Assembly (NCBI GenBank): GCA_903873965.1
Contig: CAIQQO010000269.1
Coordinates: forward strand, 1 to 45,841
From: an uncultured bacterium
GTDB lineage: Bacteria > Chloroflexota > Anaerolineae > J036 > Brachytrichaceae
Direction: 5' to 3'
Length of the DNA stretch: 45,841 nucleotides
Part shown: positions 35,208 to 44,270 of the stretch, in pieces
Position numbering within the stretch: position 1 is the first letter of the stretch
How the letters are laid out: each line of letters opens with the position of its first letter
The notes under the pieces: generated by a model
Seen by the model: the letters and a program-made list of their open reading frames with translations, nothing else
What the model was told of the DNA's origin: nothing
Databases searched by the model: none
Translations under genes and position numbers: made by a program

Positions 35208-36686
35208 TTACCGCAAGTCCTCGTTCACAGATTCAGCCGCCGCGATGCCGGACAAAGTGACGAGTGGCAATCCACCACCCGGATGGACACTTCCACCCGC
35301 GTAGTACAGGTGACGCAGCACGCTGGAATGGTTACCTGGTCGCAGAAACGCAGCTCTGCGCGTGTTGGACGAGAATCCATAAATAGACCCTGCATTACCG
35401 CCCACTCGCGATTGCATATCCAGTGGCGTCTTAAAGCGCGAGATAACTACACGATGCGGGCCAACATCCAGCCCCCATGACCTAAGAACACTCTTGAGGT
35501 GTTCGGCATAGCTTTCGCCTTGTATGGTCCAGTCGTATTCAGGCGTCAGGTGCGGTACATTGGCCATCACAAACCAGTTTTCAAAACCCTTAGGTGCATG
35601 GTCACTGTCGGTTTTGCTGGAAATGCACAAATAGAGTGTGGGATCTTCGGGCGGAATTTTGCGGACGAAGATGTCATCGAACTCTTTGCGGTAGTCAGAG
35701 CTAAAAAAGACGTTGTGATGCGCCAACTTGTTTTTGTCAACATTGATGCCCATCATCAGTTGAAACCCACCGCTCGATGGCTCAAGCTTCTGACGCGGCA
35801 GGCGTTGCCGCGCATCCGGGGGCAGCAACTTCTTCGCTGATTCCGTATAGTCAGCGTTGATTACCACAGCGTCCGCGTGGATCAGTTCATGAGTCCTATA
35901 ACGTACAGCATAGACACTTTCTGACTCCGCAAATAGGTAATCGACACGTGAGCGCGTGTACATCTCGACATTAAGATCGAGCGCCAGACGCTCGTAAGCG
36001 AGTGCCATCTGATATACGCCGCCGCGCGGATAATACACACCCTGTGCCATTTCCACATGCGAAATCACATTGAGCGTTGCCGGCGCCAGATAAGGTGATG
36101 ACCCGTTGTATGTCGCAAACCGATCAAAAAGCTGGATGAGGTGTGGATCCTTGAAGAAGCTTGTGATTGCCTCGTGCATCGTGCGAAACGCATCGATCTT
36201 GAAGATACCACCGAGTGGCATGCTGAGTATACTGAGCCAATCGGGTCGGCGCCGATATAAAAATGGCTTGCCGACGGCATCATATATATCAGATAAATAG
36301 CGTGTGAAACGCCGATAAGCATCTACTTCGCCCGGATCAATGAGACGTATCTGTTCGCACATGGCGTTGACATCACGTGCAGCATCAAGTACCACCCCAT
36401 CGCGCCAGTGATAGCGCGTTAAAGGCTCGATCGGCACAAGATCAAGATAATCTTTGACATCACGCCCGGCTTCACGAAACAGACGCTCATACACATGGGG
36501 CATCGTGATTACCGTGGGTCCAGTATCAAACCGAAAACCGACAGCACGCCACTCGGCAATCTTGCCGCCAACATCCGGAAGTTGTTCCAGAACGGTAACT
36601 CGATAGCCTTTGCCGGCAAGGTGAATAGCTGCGCTCAGGCCTCCAATACCAGCTCCGATGACAACGATGTGCTTTGGCCTTTTCAT
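35208..36686 (-). CDS. crtI: Phytoene desaturase (CrtI family)
   Basis: This is a 492-residue FAD-dependent carotenoid desaturase that converts phytoene to lycopene or related products. The dinucleotide motif is VVIGAGIGGLSAA (8-20), and the typical DVGGKIAEWRAVGFRFDTGPTV region follows. The C-terminal GGSVHPGGGLP segment is the CrtI bacterial-type signature. Together with crtYc and crtYd it makes a compact carotenoid unit, but the window contains no phytoene synthase (crtB) or geranylgeranyl-diphosphate synthase. A ribosome site is weak. Confidence 0.92.
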   Translation of the reverse strand: MKRPKHIVVIGAGIGGLSAAIHLAGKGYRVTVLEQLPDVGGKIAEWRAVGFRFDTGPTVITMPHVYERLFREAGRDVKDYLDLVPIEPLTRYHWRDGVVLDAARDVNAMCEQIRLIDPGEVDAYRRFTRYLSDIYDAVGKPFLYRRRPDWLSILSMPLGGIFKIDAFRTMHEAITSFFKDPHLIQLFDRFATYNGSSPYLAPATLNVISHVEMAQGVYYPRGGVYQMALAYERLALDLNVEMYTRSRVDYLFAESESVYAVRYRTHELIHADAVVINADYTESAKKLLPPDARQRLPRQKLEPSSGGFQLMMGINVDKNKLAHHNVFFSSDYRKEFDDIFVRKIPPEDPTLYLCISSKTDSDHAPKGFENWFVMANVPHLTPEYDWTIQGESYAEHLKSVLRSWGLDVGPHRVVISRFKTPLDMQSRVGGNAGSIYGFSSNTRRAAFLRPGNHSSVLRHLYYAGGSVHPGGGLPLVTLSGIAAAESVNEDLR

Positions 36687-36738
36687 TTTGGTCAGTGTTT
36701 GTACATTATACGCACATTCAGTTTTTATGGCATATCAG

Positions 36739-37590
36739 TCAACCGCGTTCAACATATTCCTGCAACCCATCTCCAACGAACGACAGCGTCAGAACAAGCA
36801 GAGCCAGTACCAGCCCAGGAAACAGCACCTGCGTCCAATTCAGCGTCATATAGTTGAAGGCTTCGACAATCATCTTGCCAAGGCTGGTTTGTGGCGGTTG
36901 TGCACTCAGTCCCAGCAACCCAAGCGTGGCCTCACTCACGATGACGGTGGCTACATCAAGTGTCGCACTGACAATGATCAGCCCGGCCAGATTAGGGAGG
37001 ATATGCCGCCACAGAATATGTCTATCACTGGCGCCCAATGCGCGCGTGCTCTCTACAAACAGCCGCTCCTTAAGCGATAGTGTTTGACCGCGGGTATAAC
37101 GCGCCATCAGCGGCCAACCGACAAGCGCAAGGCTGAACGACACCAGCAGCAAGCGCCCTGCACCTCCCGCAAATTCGACCGCAGTCGATCCGAAAATGGC
37201 CGAGATGAGAATGGCCAGCAGCAGTCCGGGAAAAGCAAACAACATGTCGGCAAGGCGCGCCACAATCACATCGATCCAACCACCAAAGTAGCCGGCCAGC
37301 ACGCCCAGCCCTGCGCCCACTACGACGTTGAAGAACTCGACGACAACGGCCACCGCCAATGACACGCGCAATCCCATCATCAGGCGCGCCAGCGTGTCAC
37401 GCCCAATATCGTCCGTGCCCAGCGGATGCGCCAGGGTGGGAAAACTGCGTAGATTGTCGACATCACCCATGGCGGGATCAACCGTGTACAACAGTGGACC
37501 AAAGAGCGCAGTGAGGAGAAGAAACGCCAGAAAGAGGGCGCTGATGAGGACAACGCGGCTGCGAAAGATGCGGAGTATGGTAAATGTCAT
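36739..37590 (-). CDS. Peptide/nickel-type ABC transporter permease (DppC-like)
   Basis: This is a 283-residue inner-membrane permease with five to six helices. An N-terminal segment precedes a helix, LGTDDIGRDTLARLM marks the DppC/OppC group, and the cytoplasmic loop carrying the EAA-type sequence (ESTRALGASDRHILWRHILPN) contacts the ATPase. It overlaps the DppB-like gene by 4 bases, so the two permeases are co-translated. The ATPase subunits are not encoded in the window. Confidence 0.92.
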   Translation of the reverse strand: MTFTILRIFRSRVVLISALFLAFLLLTALFGPLLYTVDPAMGDVDNLRSFPTLAHPLGTDDIGRDTLARLMMGLRVSLAVAVVVEFFNVVVGAGLGVLAGYFGGWIDVIVARLADMLFAFPGLLLAILISAIFGSTAVEFAGGAGRLLLVSFSLALVGWPLMARYTRGQTLSLKERLFVESTRALGASDRHILWRHILPNLAGLIIVSATLDVATVIVSEATLGLLGLSAQPPQTSLGKMIVEAFNYMTLNWTQVLFPGLVLALLVLTLSFVGDGLQEYVERG

Positions 37591-38522
37591 TGCGTCCGAA
37601 TGCGTGGATCAAGGAGGCTATACAGCACATCTGTAATCAGGCTCATCACAGCCACAATCAGCGCCAGCAGGAGCGCTACCGACTGAATGACGGGGTAATC
37701 GCGCGTGCTGATGGCCTGGACCGCCACAAAGCCAATCCCCGGCACGCGAAAAACATTCTCCACTACAAACGAGCCAATCACCACAAAGGCAACCGACGGT
37801 CCGAGAACGGTAACAATGGGGATCAGTGCATTGCGCAACGCATGCACCATATAAACACGACGCGCGTTAGCGCCTTTTGCCCACGCAGTTCGAATATAGT
37901 CCTGCCGCAGCACGCTGATCATGCTTGATCGCGTCAGGCGCGCCAGATATCCCATCGTACCCGCTGCAAGAACGAGGACGGGCATCACCCAGTTTTCTGG
38001 TTTTCCCCATCCCGACGTGGGCAAGTTGGGCAGACTATTCTGATAGAGGATGACCTGCAGCGTCTGCAACACACCGGCGATGACGAAACTTGGCACGGCA
38101 AACAATGTCAACATCACAGCCATGGCCGTACGATCAAACACGCCATTCGCGCGCACAGACGCAAGTACGCCAATGGGAATGCCCAACAGCACACTCAGCG
38201 CCAGCGCAGCCAGCCCGAGTGACGCAGATACCGGCACGCCTTGTTTGATCAGATCCCACACCGGTCTGCCCGCGTAGCGATATGACTTACCGAAGTCGCC
38301 CTGTAACACGCCGAAAACATAACCCGCATACTGTTCATACCAAGGCCGATCAAGGCCATACTGGTGACGCAACTGCTCATATAGCTTCGGGTCGCGCTTA
38401 TTGCCCATCAGTGCCTGGACAGGATCACCCGGCGCTAGATGCCCGACGATAAACGTAATGAATGTGATGCTGAATAGCACAAAGACCAGTTGCATCAGGC
38501 GGCGCAGGATGAATTGGGGCAT
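37587..38522 (-). CDS. Peptide/nickel-type ABC transporter permease (DppB-like)
   Basis: This is a roughly 311-residue permease with the family N terminus FILRRLMQLVFVLFSITF, the HLAPGDPVQALMG motif and the cytosolic YIRTAWAKGANARRVYMVHALRNA segment. ATG 38522 is chosen for family fit, though no Shine-Dalgarno precedes it; an in-frame TTG at 38558 lies inside a long hairpin. It lies between the substrate-binding lipoprotein gene and the DppC-like gene in the same direction. Confidence 0.9.
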   Translation of the reverse strand: MPQFILRRLMQLVFVLFSITFITFIVGHLAPGDPVQALMGNKRDPKLYEQLRHQYGLDRPWYEQYAGYVFGVLQGDFGKSYRYAGRPVWDLIKQGVPVSASLGLAALALSVLLGIPIGVLASVRANGVFDRTAMAVMLTLFAVPSFVIAGVLQTLQVILYQNSLPNLPTSGWGKPENWVMPVLVLAAGTMGYLARLTRSSMISVLRQDYIRTAWAKGANARRVYMVHALRNALIPIVTVLGPSVAFVVIGSFVVENVFRVPGIGFVAVQAISTRDYPVIQSVALLLALIVAVMSLITDVLYSLLDPRIRTQ

Positions 38523-38526
38523 TGGG

Positions 38527-38613
38527 AGAGATTGGTGATTGAAGAACTGAGAGATCAAAGGTCAGAAGTCAGATATCAGATTTCTGACCTCTGGCTTCTA
38601 ATCACCAATCTCT
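38527..38613. repeat. Long nested inverted repeat before dppB-like gene
   Basis: Outer arms AGAGATTGGTGATT (38527-38540) and their exact complement AATCACCAATCTCT (38600-38613) enclose inner arms AGGTCAGAA (38559-38567) and TTCTGACCT (38582-38590). It occupies the gap between the binding-protein stop and the permease start, so it could damp or protect transcripts there. Related AG-rich fragments occur at 41590 and 43746. Confidence 0.65.
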
Positions 38614-38627
38614 GTTTGTCTAATCTC

Positions 38628-40355
38628 TTATTGTGCTCGAACCGCGCTCCAATCGGGGATGATGATGCCCTGACCGGTGAACACGAGGCCTGTCACATAG
38701 GTCTTGACCATCGCATTTGAGTTGGGCGAGAACAACGGCAGCCAGCCTGCCTCGGTGACGCCAATCTGCTCGGCCTGGTTGTACGCCTTCAATCGCGCTG
38801 TCACATCTTTTACTTCCACATCGGCTTTGTCGACCAGTTTATCGAAATCCGCATTGGAATAGTGCCCGTTGTTATTCCCGACGTCGGTGCGCAACTGCTG
38901 ACTCAGCCAGTTTTGCGCATCTGGGTAATCTGCTCCCCACACACTGTAGTACATCTGCAAACCCTTGGTCGGGTCGTTGTACGTATCAGTGAGTTTCTGG
39001 CTGAACGTCTGCAGCTCGAGCGGTTCGGCCGTTACGTTCAGGCCAAGATTGGTTTTCCACTCCTGTACAATAAATTCAACCACTTTGGCGTTGTCGCCTT
39101 CAGTGCCATAGGACAGCACCAGTTTCTGCGTTACATCAAACTTGGCCTCTGCCAACAGCTTCCTGGCTGCATCAACATCGAATGCCAGCCCATCCACCTT
39201 CAGCTCAGAACCCGGAATACCGCCAGGCAGAATACGATCCTGCGAGCGCGCTGCGCCATCACCCAGTAGTTTCACCAGCTTCGTCTTGTCGATGCCACGC
39301 GCAAAAGCCTGGCGCACTTTGACATCATCAAACGGCTTGCTCTTGTTGTTGAACCCGATGTAGCGCACAAAAAACTGCGGTGCGCTCTTGAAATCGGGCA
39401 AGTCTTTCACCTGGGGTAGAAACTGCGACGGGATAGGCGTCTGGCCAAAAGCGCCGATGACATCGACTGCGCCAGTCTGATAGTCATTGTAGGCCGTCAC
39501 ACTGCCCTGATCGCCACCGTAAAACACCAGATCAACTTCCTTCATCTGGTTTGGCGCTCCAGCCCAGTAATAGGGGTTGGGTGTCAGTACCAGTTTCTGG
39601 TTGTGCTGCCATTCCTTCAGGATGAACGGCCCTGTGCCAACCGGCTTCTCATACCATTTATCGCCGCCATCCGTCACATTTTTCTTGCTCAAGATGTAAC
39701 CGGTGATGAAGTTGAGCTGATACAGGAAATAGGCTGAGGGCTGTTCAAGCGTGATCTGCACAGTCTGCGGATCGAGCGCTGATACACCCGGCAATTTGTC
39801 GCTCTTGCCGGCAGTGAAGTCAGCTGCACCTTTGATGTTGCTCAGATAGTACGCGCCATTGCCGCCGCCCACCTTTGGATCGAGCGAGCGGGTAATGGCA
39901 AACACGACGTCATCGGCTGTGACGGCTGTGCCATCGCTGAACTTCAGGTCCTTGCGCAGCTTGAAAGTATACGTTTTGGTGTCGTCACTCACTGTCCAGC
40001 TTTCGGCGCCATCAGGCTTGATGCGTAGTTGGGCATCGAGTTGAACCAACCCGCGGAAGATCAGGCCAGCCGCGAAAACGATCTGTGAATCGCCGACTTT
40101 GGCTGGATCTAGCGTGCTGGGCTCATTGATGCCTTCCAACGCCCAGCGCAGAACCTGAGTGCCTTGTGCGGGGGTTGGCGTGACTTGCACCTGCACCTGA
40201 ACGGTCTGCTGAACTACTTGGGTCTGCTTGACCACCTGGGTCTCTTTGACAATGGACGTCTGCACAATGGTGACAGGCGTCGGCGTTGCACCGCCACAGG
40301 CAGCAGTAATCAGACTGGCTGCAAGCGCTGCGGTAGATATTTTGAGTAAATTCAT
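38628..40355 (-). CDS. Extracellular peptide/oligopeptide-binding lipoprotein (SBP family 5)
   Basis: This is a 575-residue periplasmic/surface binding protein of the DppA/OppA family. The signal peptide ends at lipobox LITAAC (Cys20). A low-complexity Thr/Val/Gln linker (about 25-62) leads to the binding domain. Family markers include STLDPAKVGDS, ESWTVSDDTKTYTFKLRKDLKFSDGT and PVGTGPFILKEW. An AAGGAG site (minus strand, 40361-40366) precedes the ATG. It is the first gene of a unit with DppB- and DppC-like permeases. The substrate could be peptides, oligosaccharides or nickel; sequence alone does not decide. Confidence 0.92.
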   Translation of the reverse strand: MNLLKISTAALAASLITAACGGATPTPVTIVQTSIVKETQVVKQTQVVQQTVQVQVQVTPTPAQGTQVLRWALEGINEPSTLDPAKVGDSQIVFAAGLIFRGLVQLDAQLRIKPDGAESWTVSDDTKTYTFKLRKDLKFSDGTAVTADDVVFAITRSLDPKVGGGNGAYYLSNIKGAADFTAGKSDKLPGVSALDPQTVQITLEQPSAYFLYQLNFITGYILSKKNVTDGGDKWYEKPVGTGPFILKEWQHNQKLVLTPNPYYWAGAPNQMKEVDLVFYGGDQGSVTAYNDYQTGAVDVIGAFGQTPIPSQFLPQVKDLPDFKSAPQFFVRYIGFNNKSKPFDDVKVRQAFARGIDKTKLVKLLGDGAARSQDRILPGGIPGSELKVDGLAFDVDAARKLLAEAKFDVTQKLVLSYGTEGDNAKVVEFIVQEWKTNLGLNVTAEPLELQTFSQKLTDTYNDPTKGLQMYYSVWGADYPDAQNWLSQQLRTDVGNNNGHYSNADFDKLVDKADVEVKDVTARLKAYNQAEQIGVTEAGWLPLFSPNSNAMVKTYVTGLVFTGQGIIIPDWSAVRAQ

Positions 40356-40507
40356 AGCTTCTCCTTACAATCCTTATACTCACATGACACGGACGCTATC
40401 AATGATATAACTTCGTATTGGAATAAGATTAGCACGCCATAGTTGAGTATGCGGTGATGGTTGACGTGGCATGATGCAGCCCTGCCATGGCTATTGGGGA
40501 AGTCGGC

Positions 40508-41575
40508 TTACACGACAGGCGCGCTATGGCTGGCTTTGCGCTGACCACGCATTTTACGCCGCACTTCGGGCATCCATCGCACGTACGTGTTATAGAGTAG
40601 GCGCACAGGAGCATAGTCCCACGCACCCAAGCCTTCTACAAACTGAGCACCAAACCCTTCTTTGAATCGATACACGCCCCACATCGAGTCCTGCTCGTTC
40701 AGTTGATCGGGAGCGCCCCACCAGTCATACATGGTACAACCGGCATCGCGCGCCCAGCGCATGGCGTGCCACTGCAGCAGATAATTGGGCATATGCTCGC
40801 GGCCTTCATCGCGCGACATGCCGTAGAAATACCACGCCCGCTGGCCAAAGCGAAACAACACGAGCGCTGCCAGCGGCATGGATGCGGAGGGGTGTTCGGC
40901 CACTAAGGCTGTCGCCCCCATCGTGCGCCAGGCGTCAGTGTAATAGGCTTCCTCGCGAATAAGAAAACCATCGCGCCGGCCGGTTTCAGCATACATCGCA
41001 TACAAATACGGCGCGTCATGCGGGGCAACCTGATGCACCTGTACACCCCGTTTCTCTGCCAAGCGGACGTTATAGCGCCACTTCTGCTTCATCCCGGCAA
41101 GCAAAACCTCAGTAGGTGGGCGCAAATCGCTATGCACGGTATTGCGAAACTGTACCTGATCAGGCGAATACTGCCAGCCGCGCACCTGTAGTGCAGCGCG
41201 CGCCGCATCCAACGTCAAGGGCGCTGCATTATCTTGTGCAACGTGAACATCGCCATCCACCTTAACCCAGATAGCATGCTCACGCCGACCAAGTTGCTCA
41301 AGCCACGCCAGCGCGTCAATATAAGCTGCTTCATCAGCCGCTGTGGGACCTTTAGGCGCATACAACACGGACAGCGGGAGCCGTCCGGCGCTGCGACGCA
41401 GCACCTGCACCATGGCGCGGGGTTGACCGGCTGGGTTGGTTAACAGCCAGCGTTGTGGCGTCCAACCCCAGTGCGACTTAAACTCGCCCCACTCCCATGA
41501 CTGCAGTACATGCGACACCGCGAAACCGCCCAACAGGCTGTTCCAGGTAGATGCCGCATTGATAAGTTGCCACAT
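40508..41575 (-). CDS. FemABX-type aminoacyltransferase
   Basis: This is a 355-residue protein with two GNAT-like halves, as in FemA/FemB/FemX and related GNAT proteins. Family markers are QSWEWGEFKSHWGW (about 25-38), KQKWRYNVRLAEKRGV, YFYGMSRDEGR, YLLQWHAMRWA and YDWWG near the C terminus. FemABX enzymes add amino acids to peptidoglycan precursors from aminoacyl-tRNA, but many bacterial homologues have other roles. It stands alone, with the rplJL terminator region upstream on its own strand. Confidence 0.85.
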   Translation of the reverse strand: MWQLINAASTWNSLLGGFAVSHVLQSWEWGEFKSHWGWTPQRWLLTNPAGQPRAMVQVLRRSAGRLPLSVLYAPKGPTAADEAAYIDALAWLEQLGRREHAIWVKVDGDVHVAQDNAAPLTLDAARAALQVRGWQYSPDQVQFRNTVHSDLRPPTEVLLAGMKQKWRYNVRLAEKRGVQVHQVAPHDAPYLYAMYAETGRRDGFLIREEAYYTDAWRTMGATALVAEHPSASMPLAALVLFRFGQRAWYFYGMSRDEGREHMPNYLLQWHAMRWARDAGCTMYDWWGAPDQLNEQDSMWGVYRFKEGFGAQFVEGLGAWDYAPVRLLYNTYVRWMPEVRRKMRGQRKASHSAPVV

Positions 41576-41579
41576 AGTG

Positions 41580-41629
41580 AAAAAGAGAAATCAGAAGCCC
41601 GACGCCGTAAAGCGCCCAACTTCTGATTC
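41580..41629 (-). terminator. Candidate terminator after rplL
   Basis: Read on the minus strand, AATCAGAAG (complement of 41621-41629) pairs with CTTCTGATT (complement of 41590-41598), followed by the pyrimidine tract TCTCTTTTTC. It lies about 50 bases after the rplL stop. The loop is long (22 bases), so strength is uncertain. Confidence 0.5.
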
Positions 41630-41681
41630 CTTTGACTGCTGACCTCAGGTCTCAGCCGCAACAAGACGGTCGTCGAAACGA

Positions 41682-42062
41682 CTACTTGATGATGATAATG
41701 GCGCCAACCTCTTCGAGCTTCTTCTTGGTGTCTTCGGCGGTCGCCTTGGCGACGGCTGTCTGAACCAACGAATTCGGGGTCTCGACCAGGTCCTTGGCTT
41801 CCTTCAAGCCCAGGTTGGTGATGGCGCGCACGACCTTGATGACATCGATCTTCTTGGGGCCAAATTCCTTCAGCACCACGTCAAACTCAGTCTTCTCCTC
41901 AACAACGACGGCGGCGGCGGCCGGTGCTGCAGCAGCAGCAGCGGCGGGCGCGGCGGAGACAGCGGTTACGCCCCACTTCTCTTCCAGCATCTTCTTCAGT
42001 TGAGCGGCTTCGAGCAGGGTCAAACTATTCAGGGTTTCAACAATTGCGTTTAGATCTGCCAT
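41682..42062 (-). CDS. rplL: 50S ribosomal protein L7/L12
   Basis: This is the 126-residue stalk protein that recruits translational GTPases. It has the N-terminal dimerisation domain ([16 protein letters not shown]), the alanine-rich hinge (about 35-55) and the C-terminal [23 protein letters not shown] and [11 protein letters not shown] segments. It is the last gene of the rplJL unit, 58 bases after rplJ, with a GAGAGGAAAA-type ribosome site. Confidence 0.98.
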   Translation of the reverse strand: MADLNAIVETLNSLTLLEAAQLKKMLEEKWGVTAVSAAPAAAAAAAPAAAAVVVEEKTEFDVVLKEFGPKKIDVIKVVRAITNLGLKEAKDLVETPNSLVQTAVAKATAEDTKKKLEEVGAIIIIK

Positions 42063-42120
42063 TTTTAAATTTTCCTCTCTCAGGTTAACAATAACCGGAT
42101 TTTGTACCGTATAACGGAAA

Positions 42121-42666
42121 TTATGCCTCTACCGGAGTTTCCGCCGGCTGTTCCTTCTCGATATGCGCCTGCAGCACCATACCGACACCACCAACAACGG
42201 CGTTCAACGCGCCGACGATGCCTGCGGCTGGGCCGGAGATCGCACCGATCAGTTGTGCACGAATAACATCGATACCTGGCAGTGTTGCCAGTTCCTTGAT
42301 GCCCGCCACGTCCACAGTCTGTCCGCCCACGACGCCGCCCACGATATTGAGCTTGTCGATCTCGATCGCCAGTTGCCCCATCAGCTTCGCCACTGCCGGC
42401 GGATCGCCGAAGCAGAAACTCACTGCGGTAGCGCCCTTCAACCACTCATCGGGGACGTTGTAGCCGGCCTCTTTGAATGTTCGAGCGATCAGAGTGTTCT
42501 TGGTGACGTGAAACTCCGCCTTCGCATCGCGGATCTGTGCACGGACCTTATTGAACTGCCGCATGTTCATGCCACCGTATGTGGTAATGATCACCGCCTG
42601 GCTTCGTTTGATCAGTTCATCATAGCCACCGACTAACTCTGTTTTGCGTTCCTTAGTAATTGCCAA
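42121..42666 (-). CDS. rplJ: 50S ribosomal protein L10
   Basis: This is the 181-residue stalk base protein that binds 23S rRNA and L7/L12 dimers, and autoregulates its operon in many bacteria. The start is TTG 42666, supported by the AGGAGGTG site (minus strand, 42674-42681) 7 bases upstream and the typical N terminus MAITKERK. The C-terminal helix for L12 binding is present. It follows a 300-base leader with its own promoter and an intrinsic terminator. Confidence 0.97.
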   Translation of the reverse strand: MAITKERKTELVGGYDELIKRSQAVIITTYGGMNMRQFNKVRAQIRDAKAEFHVTKNTLIARTFKEAGYNVPDEWLKGATAVSFCFGDPPAVAKLMGQLAIEIDKLNIVGGVVGGQTVDVAGIKELATLPGIDVIRAQLIGAISGPAAGIVGALNAVVGGVGMVLQAHIEKEQPAETPVEA

Positions 42667-42973
42667 AGTTTTTCACCTCCTGGTAGAGTGATTACATCCT
42701 GGTTCTATCCCAACACTGAGTAATCTTTACAGTTATCCGTAAACCTCAGCAAGGATTCAGATCCATAAAAAAGCGCCTCATCCGGTTTGGAAGAGGCGCA
42801 TTCAGGCGATCATAAACTCTGTCGTTGACTGACCCTGCGGTCGTCCAGACAGAATGATTGACGGCACAAAAGCCCTCACCTCAGCAGGAAATTAAGTTTC
42901 TTATGACTGATGCTCGCGATCAGCCTCTGAGTACTCTCAGCAAGAAACGCCTGCAGTCACCGGCGAGTGACAG
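42667..42973 (-). promoter_or_regulatory. Long rplJL leader (L10-type leader candidate)
   Basis: The 324 bases between rplA and rplJ have no gene. Transcribed on the minus strand from the promoter at 42980-43007, they would give a 5' leader of about 300 nt. It holds a first stem-loop (42948-42976, arms CGCCT..GTCAC and GTGAC..AGGCG), a GAGTACTC palindrome at 42929-42936, a large middle region without obvious gene content, and a strong intrinsic terminator (42767-42799). This is what is expected of an L10-binding regulatory leader. I could not match the Rfam L10-leader consensus by hand. Confidence 0.65.
42767..42799 (-). terminator. Attenuator terminator in the rplJL leader
   Basis: On the minus strand GCGCCTC pairs with GAGGCGC (42793-42799 with 42773-42779), followed directly by six T residues (complement of 42767-42772). 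It lies about 100 bases before the rplJ start codon. It is a classic intrinsic terminator inside the leader, so regulated read-through is required for rplJL expression. Confidence 0.8.
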
Positions 42974-42979
42974 GCGCTG

Positions 42980-43007
42980 ATTATAACAGCTTATAGATTC
43001 GGGTCAA
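42980..43007 (-). promoter_or_regulatory. Extended -10 promoter for rplJL within the rplA end
   Basis: TTGACC (complement of 43002-43007) is followed by a 16-base spacer ending TGT and by TATAAT (complement of 42980-42985), giving a TGn-extended -10. The -35 lies inside the last codons of rplA. The start of transcription would be near 42973. Confidence 0.7.
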
Positions 43008-43686
43008 TACGAACTCCAGGCCCCATCGTTGAGGTCAGGGTGACACGGCGGACAAAGTTGCCTTTGGCGGCCGGTGGACGCGCTCGGCGGACGGCGTCAA
43101 GGAAAGCCTGCAAGTTCTCGGTCAGGATATCCTGAGCGAAGGCAACCTTGCCGACGGGTACGTGCAGGTTGGCGGTCTTGTCCAGACGGAACTCGACGCG
43201 TCCAGCGCGGGTCTCTTTGATCACGCGTGGTATTTCTGCGGCTGGTACAACCGTGCCTGCCTTCGGGTTTGGCATCAAGCCACGTGGGCCGAGGACCTTA
43301 CCGAGACGACCGACCCGACCCATCATATCGGGGGTTGCAACAGCAACGTCAAAATCGGTCCAGCCTTCTTGAATCTTCTTGATCCATTCATCGGTATCAG
43401 CCACATGGTCGGCTCCGGCTTCACGCGCAATACGCGCGCCTTCGCCCTGTGCGAAAACCAAAATGCGCACAGTTTTGCCAAGGCCATTGGGGAGAACCAC
43501 CACACCGCGCACCTGCTGATCCGCCTGGCGGGGATCGACATTCAGATGGATGTGGCATTCGACGGTGCCGTCGAACTTAGAGATGCTGGTGTCTTTCACC
43601 AATGCAACCGCTTCAGCAGCCGTATAGTTTTTCATACGATCTACTTTTGCAGCAGCGGCATTATATTTCTTTCCGTGCTTTGCCAT
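42991..43686 (-). CDS. rplA: 50S ribosomal protein L1
   Basis: This is a 231-residue ribosomal protein of the L1 stalk, with the canonical GK-KY start, [17 protein letters not shown] (about 45-61), the central [26 protein letters not shown] region and conserved [14 protein letters not shown] near the C terminus. An AAGGAG site precedes the ATG. L1 can repress its own operon by binding its mRNA; no leader homology was verified here. The end of the gene carries the rplJL promoter. Confidence 0.98.
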   Translation of the reverse strand: MAKHGKKYNAAAAKVDRMKNYTAAEAVALVKDTSISKFDGTVECHIHLNVDPRQADQQVRGVVVLPNGLGKTVRILVFAQGEGARIAREAGADHVADTDEWIKKIQEGWTDFDVAVATPDMMGRVGRLGKVLGPRGLMPNPKAGTVVPAAEIPRVIKETRAGRVEFRLDKTANLHVPVGKVAFAQDILTENLQAFLDAVRRARPPAAKGNFVRRVTLTSTMGPGVRIDPNL

Positions 43687-43745
43687 TCAATAAACTCCTT
43701 GTGGTTCTAGCGAACAGGTTGCATCTGCTCTTCCACAACAAAGAA

Positions 43746-43775
43746 ATCAGAAGCTAGAGGTCAGATATTTCTGAT
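43746..43775. repeat. AG-rich inverted repeat between rplK and rplA
   Basis: ATCAGAA (43746-43752) and TTCTGAT (43769-43775) form an imperfect hairpin with an internal TCAGATATTTCTGA palindrome. It is related to the elements at 38527 and 41590 and lies in the 104-base rplK-rplA spacer. Confidence 0.5.
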
Positions 43776-43790
43776 CTCCAGTCCCTAATC

Positions 43791-44216
43791 TCAGTCAATA
43801 ATCTCGACGCCCATGCTGCGGGCAGTACCCCTGACCTGGGCCATTGCGCCTTCAAGATCAATCGCGTTCAAGTCGCGCATCTTCTGCTCGGCGATTTCCT
43901 TCACTTGCTGCGAAGTAATCTTACCGACTTTGGTGCGGTTCGGTACGCCAGATCCCTTGGGAACACCCGCAGCTTTGCGGATGAGTTGGGGAGTTGGCGG
44001 CGTTCGCAACACGAAGGTGAATGAGTTGTCGCTGAAGACAGTGATTTCTGCCGGGATAACATTGCCAACCATTTGAGCGGTGCGGGCATTGTATTCCTTG
44101 CAAAAAGCCATCAAGTTGATCCCATGCGGCGCCAATGACGGGCCAATGGGTGGTGCAGGACTGGCTTTGCCAGCCTCAATCTGAATTCGTACACTTGCTT
44201 TTACTTTCTTTGCCAT
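43791..44216 (-). CDS. rplK: 50S ribosomal protein L11
   Basis: This is a 141-residue ribosomal protein with the N-terminal domain ([33 protein letters not shown]) and the C-terminal rRNA-binding domain ([16 protein letters not shown], ending [11 protein letters not shown]). It sits in the conserved nusG-rplK-rplA order, with a 54-base gap from nusG and a GAGG ribosome site. Confidence 0.98.
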   Translation of the reverse strand: MAKKVKASVRIQIEAGKASPAPPIGPSLAPHGINLMAFCKEYNARTAQMVGNVIPAEITVFSDNSFTFVLRTPPTPQLIRKAAGVPKGSGVPNRTKVGKITSQQVKEIAEQKMRDLNAIDLEGAMAQVRGTARSMGVEIID

Positions 44217-44270
44217 ATCAATCCTCTGACCGTAGGTCTCAGCCGCAGTACCTCTAGTGCTTCGCCGCTG

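Noticed and set aside
40408..40425. ATAACTTCGTATT resembling a loxP arm
   Set aside because: It matches 12 of 13 bases of one arm but no opposite arm or spacer exists, so it is chance similarity.
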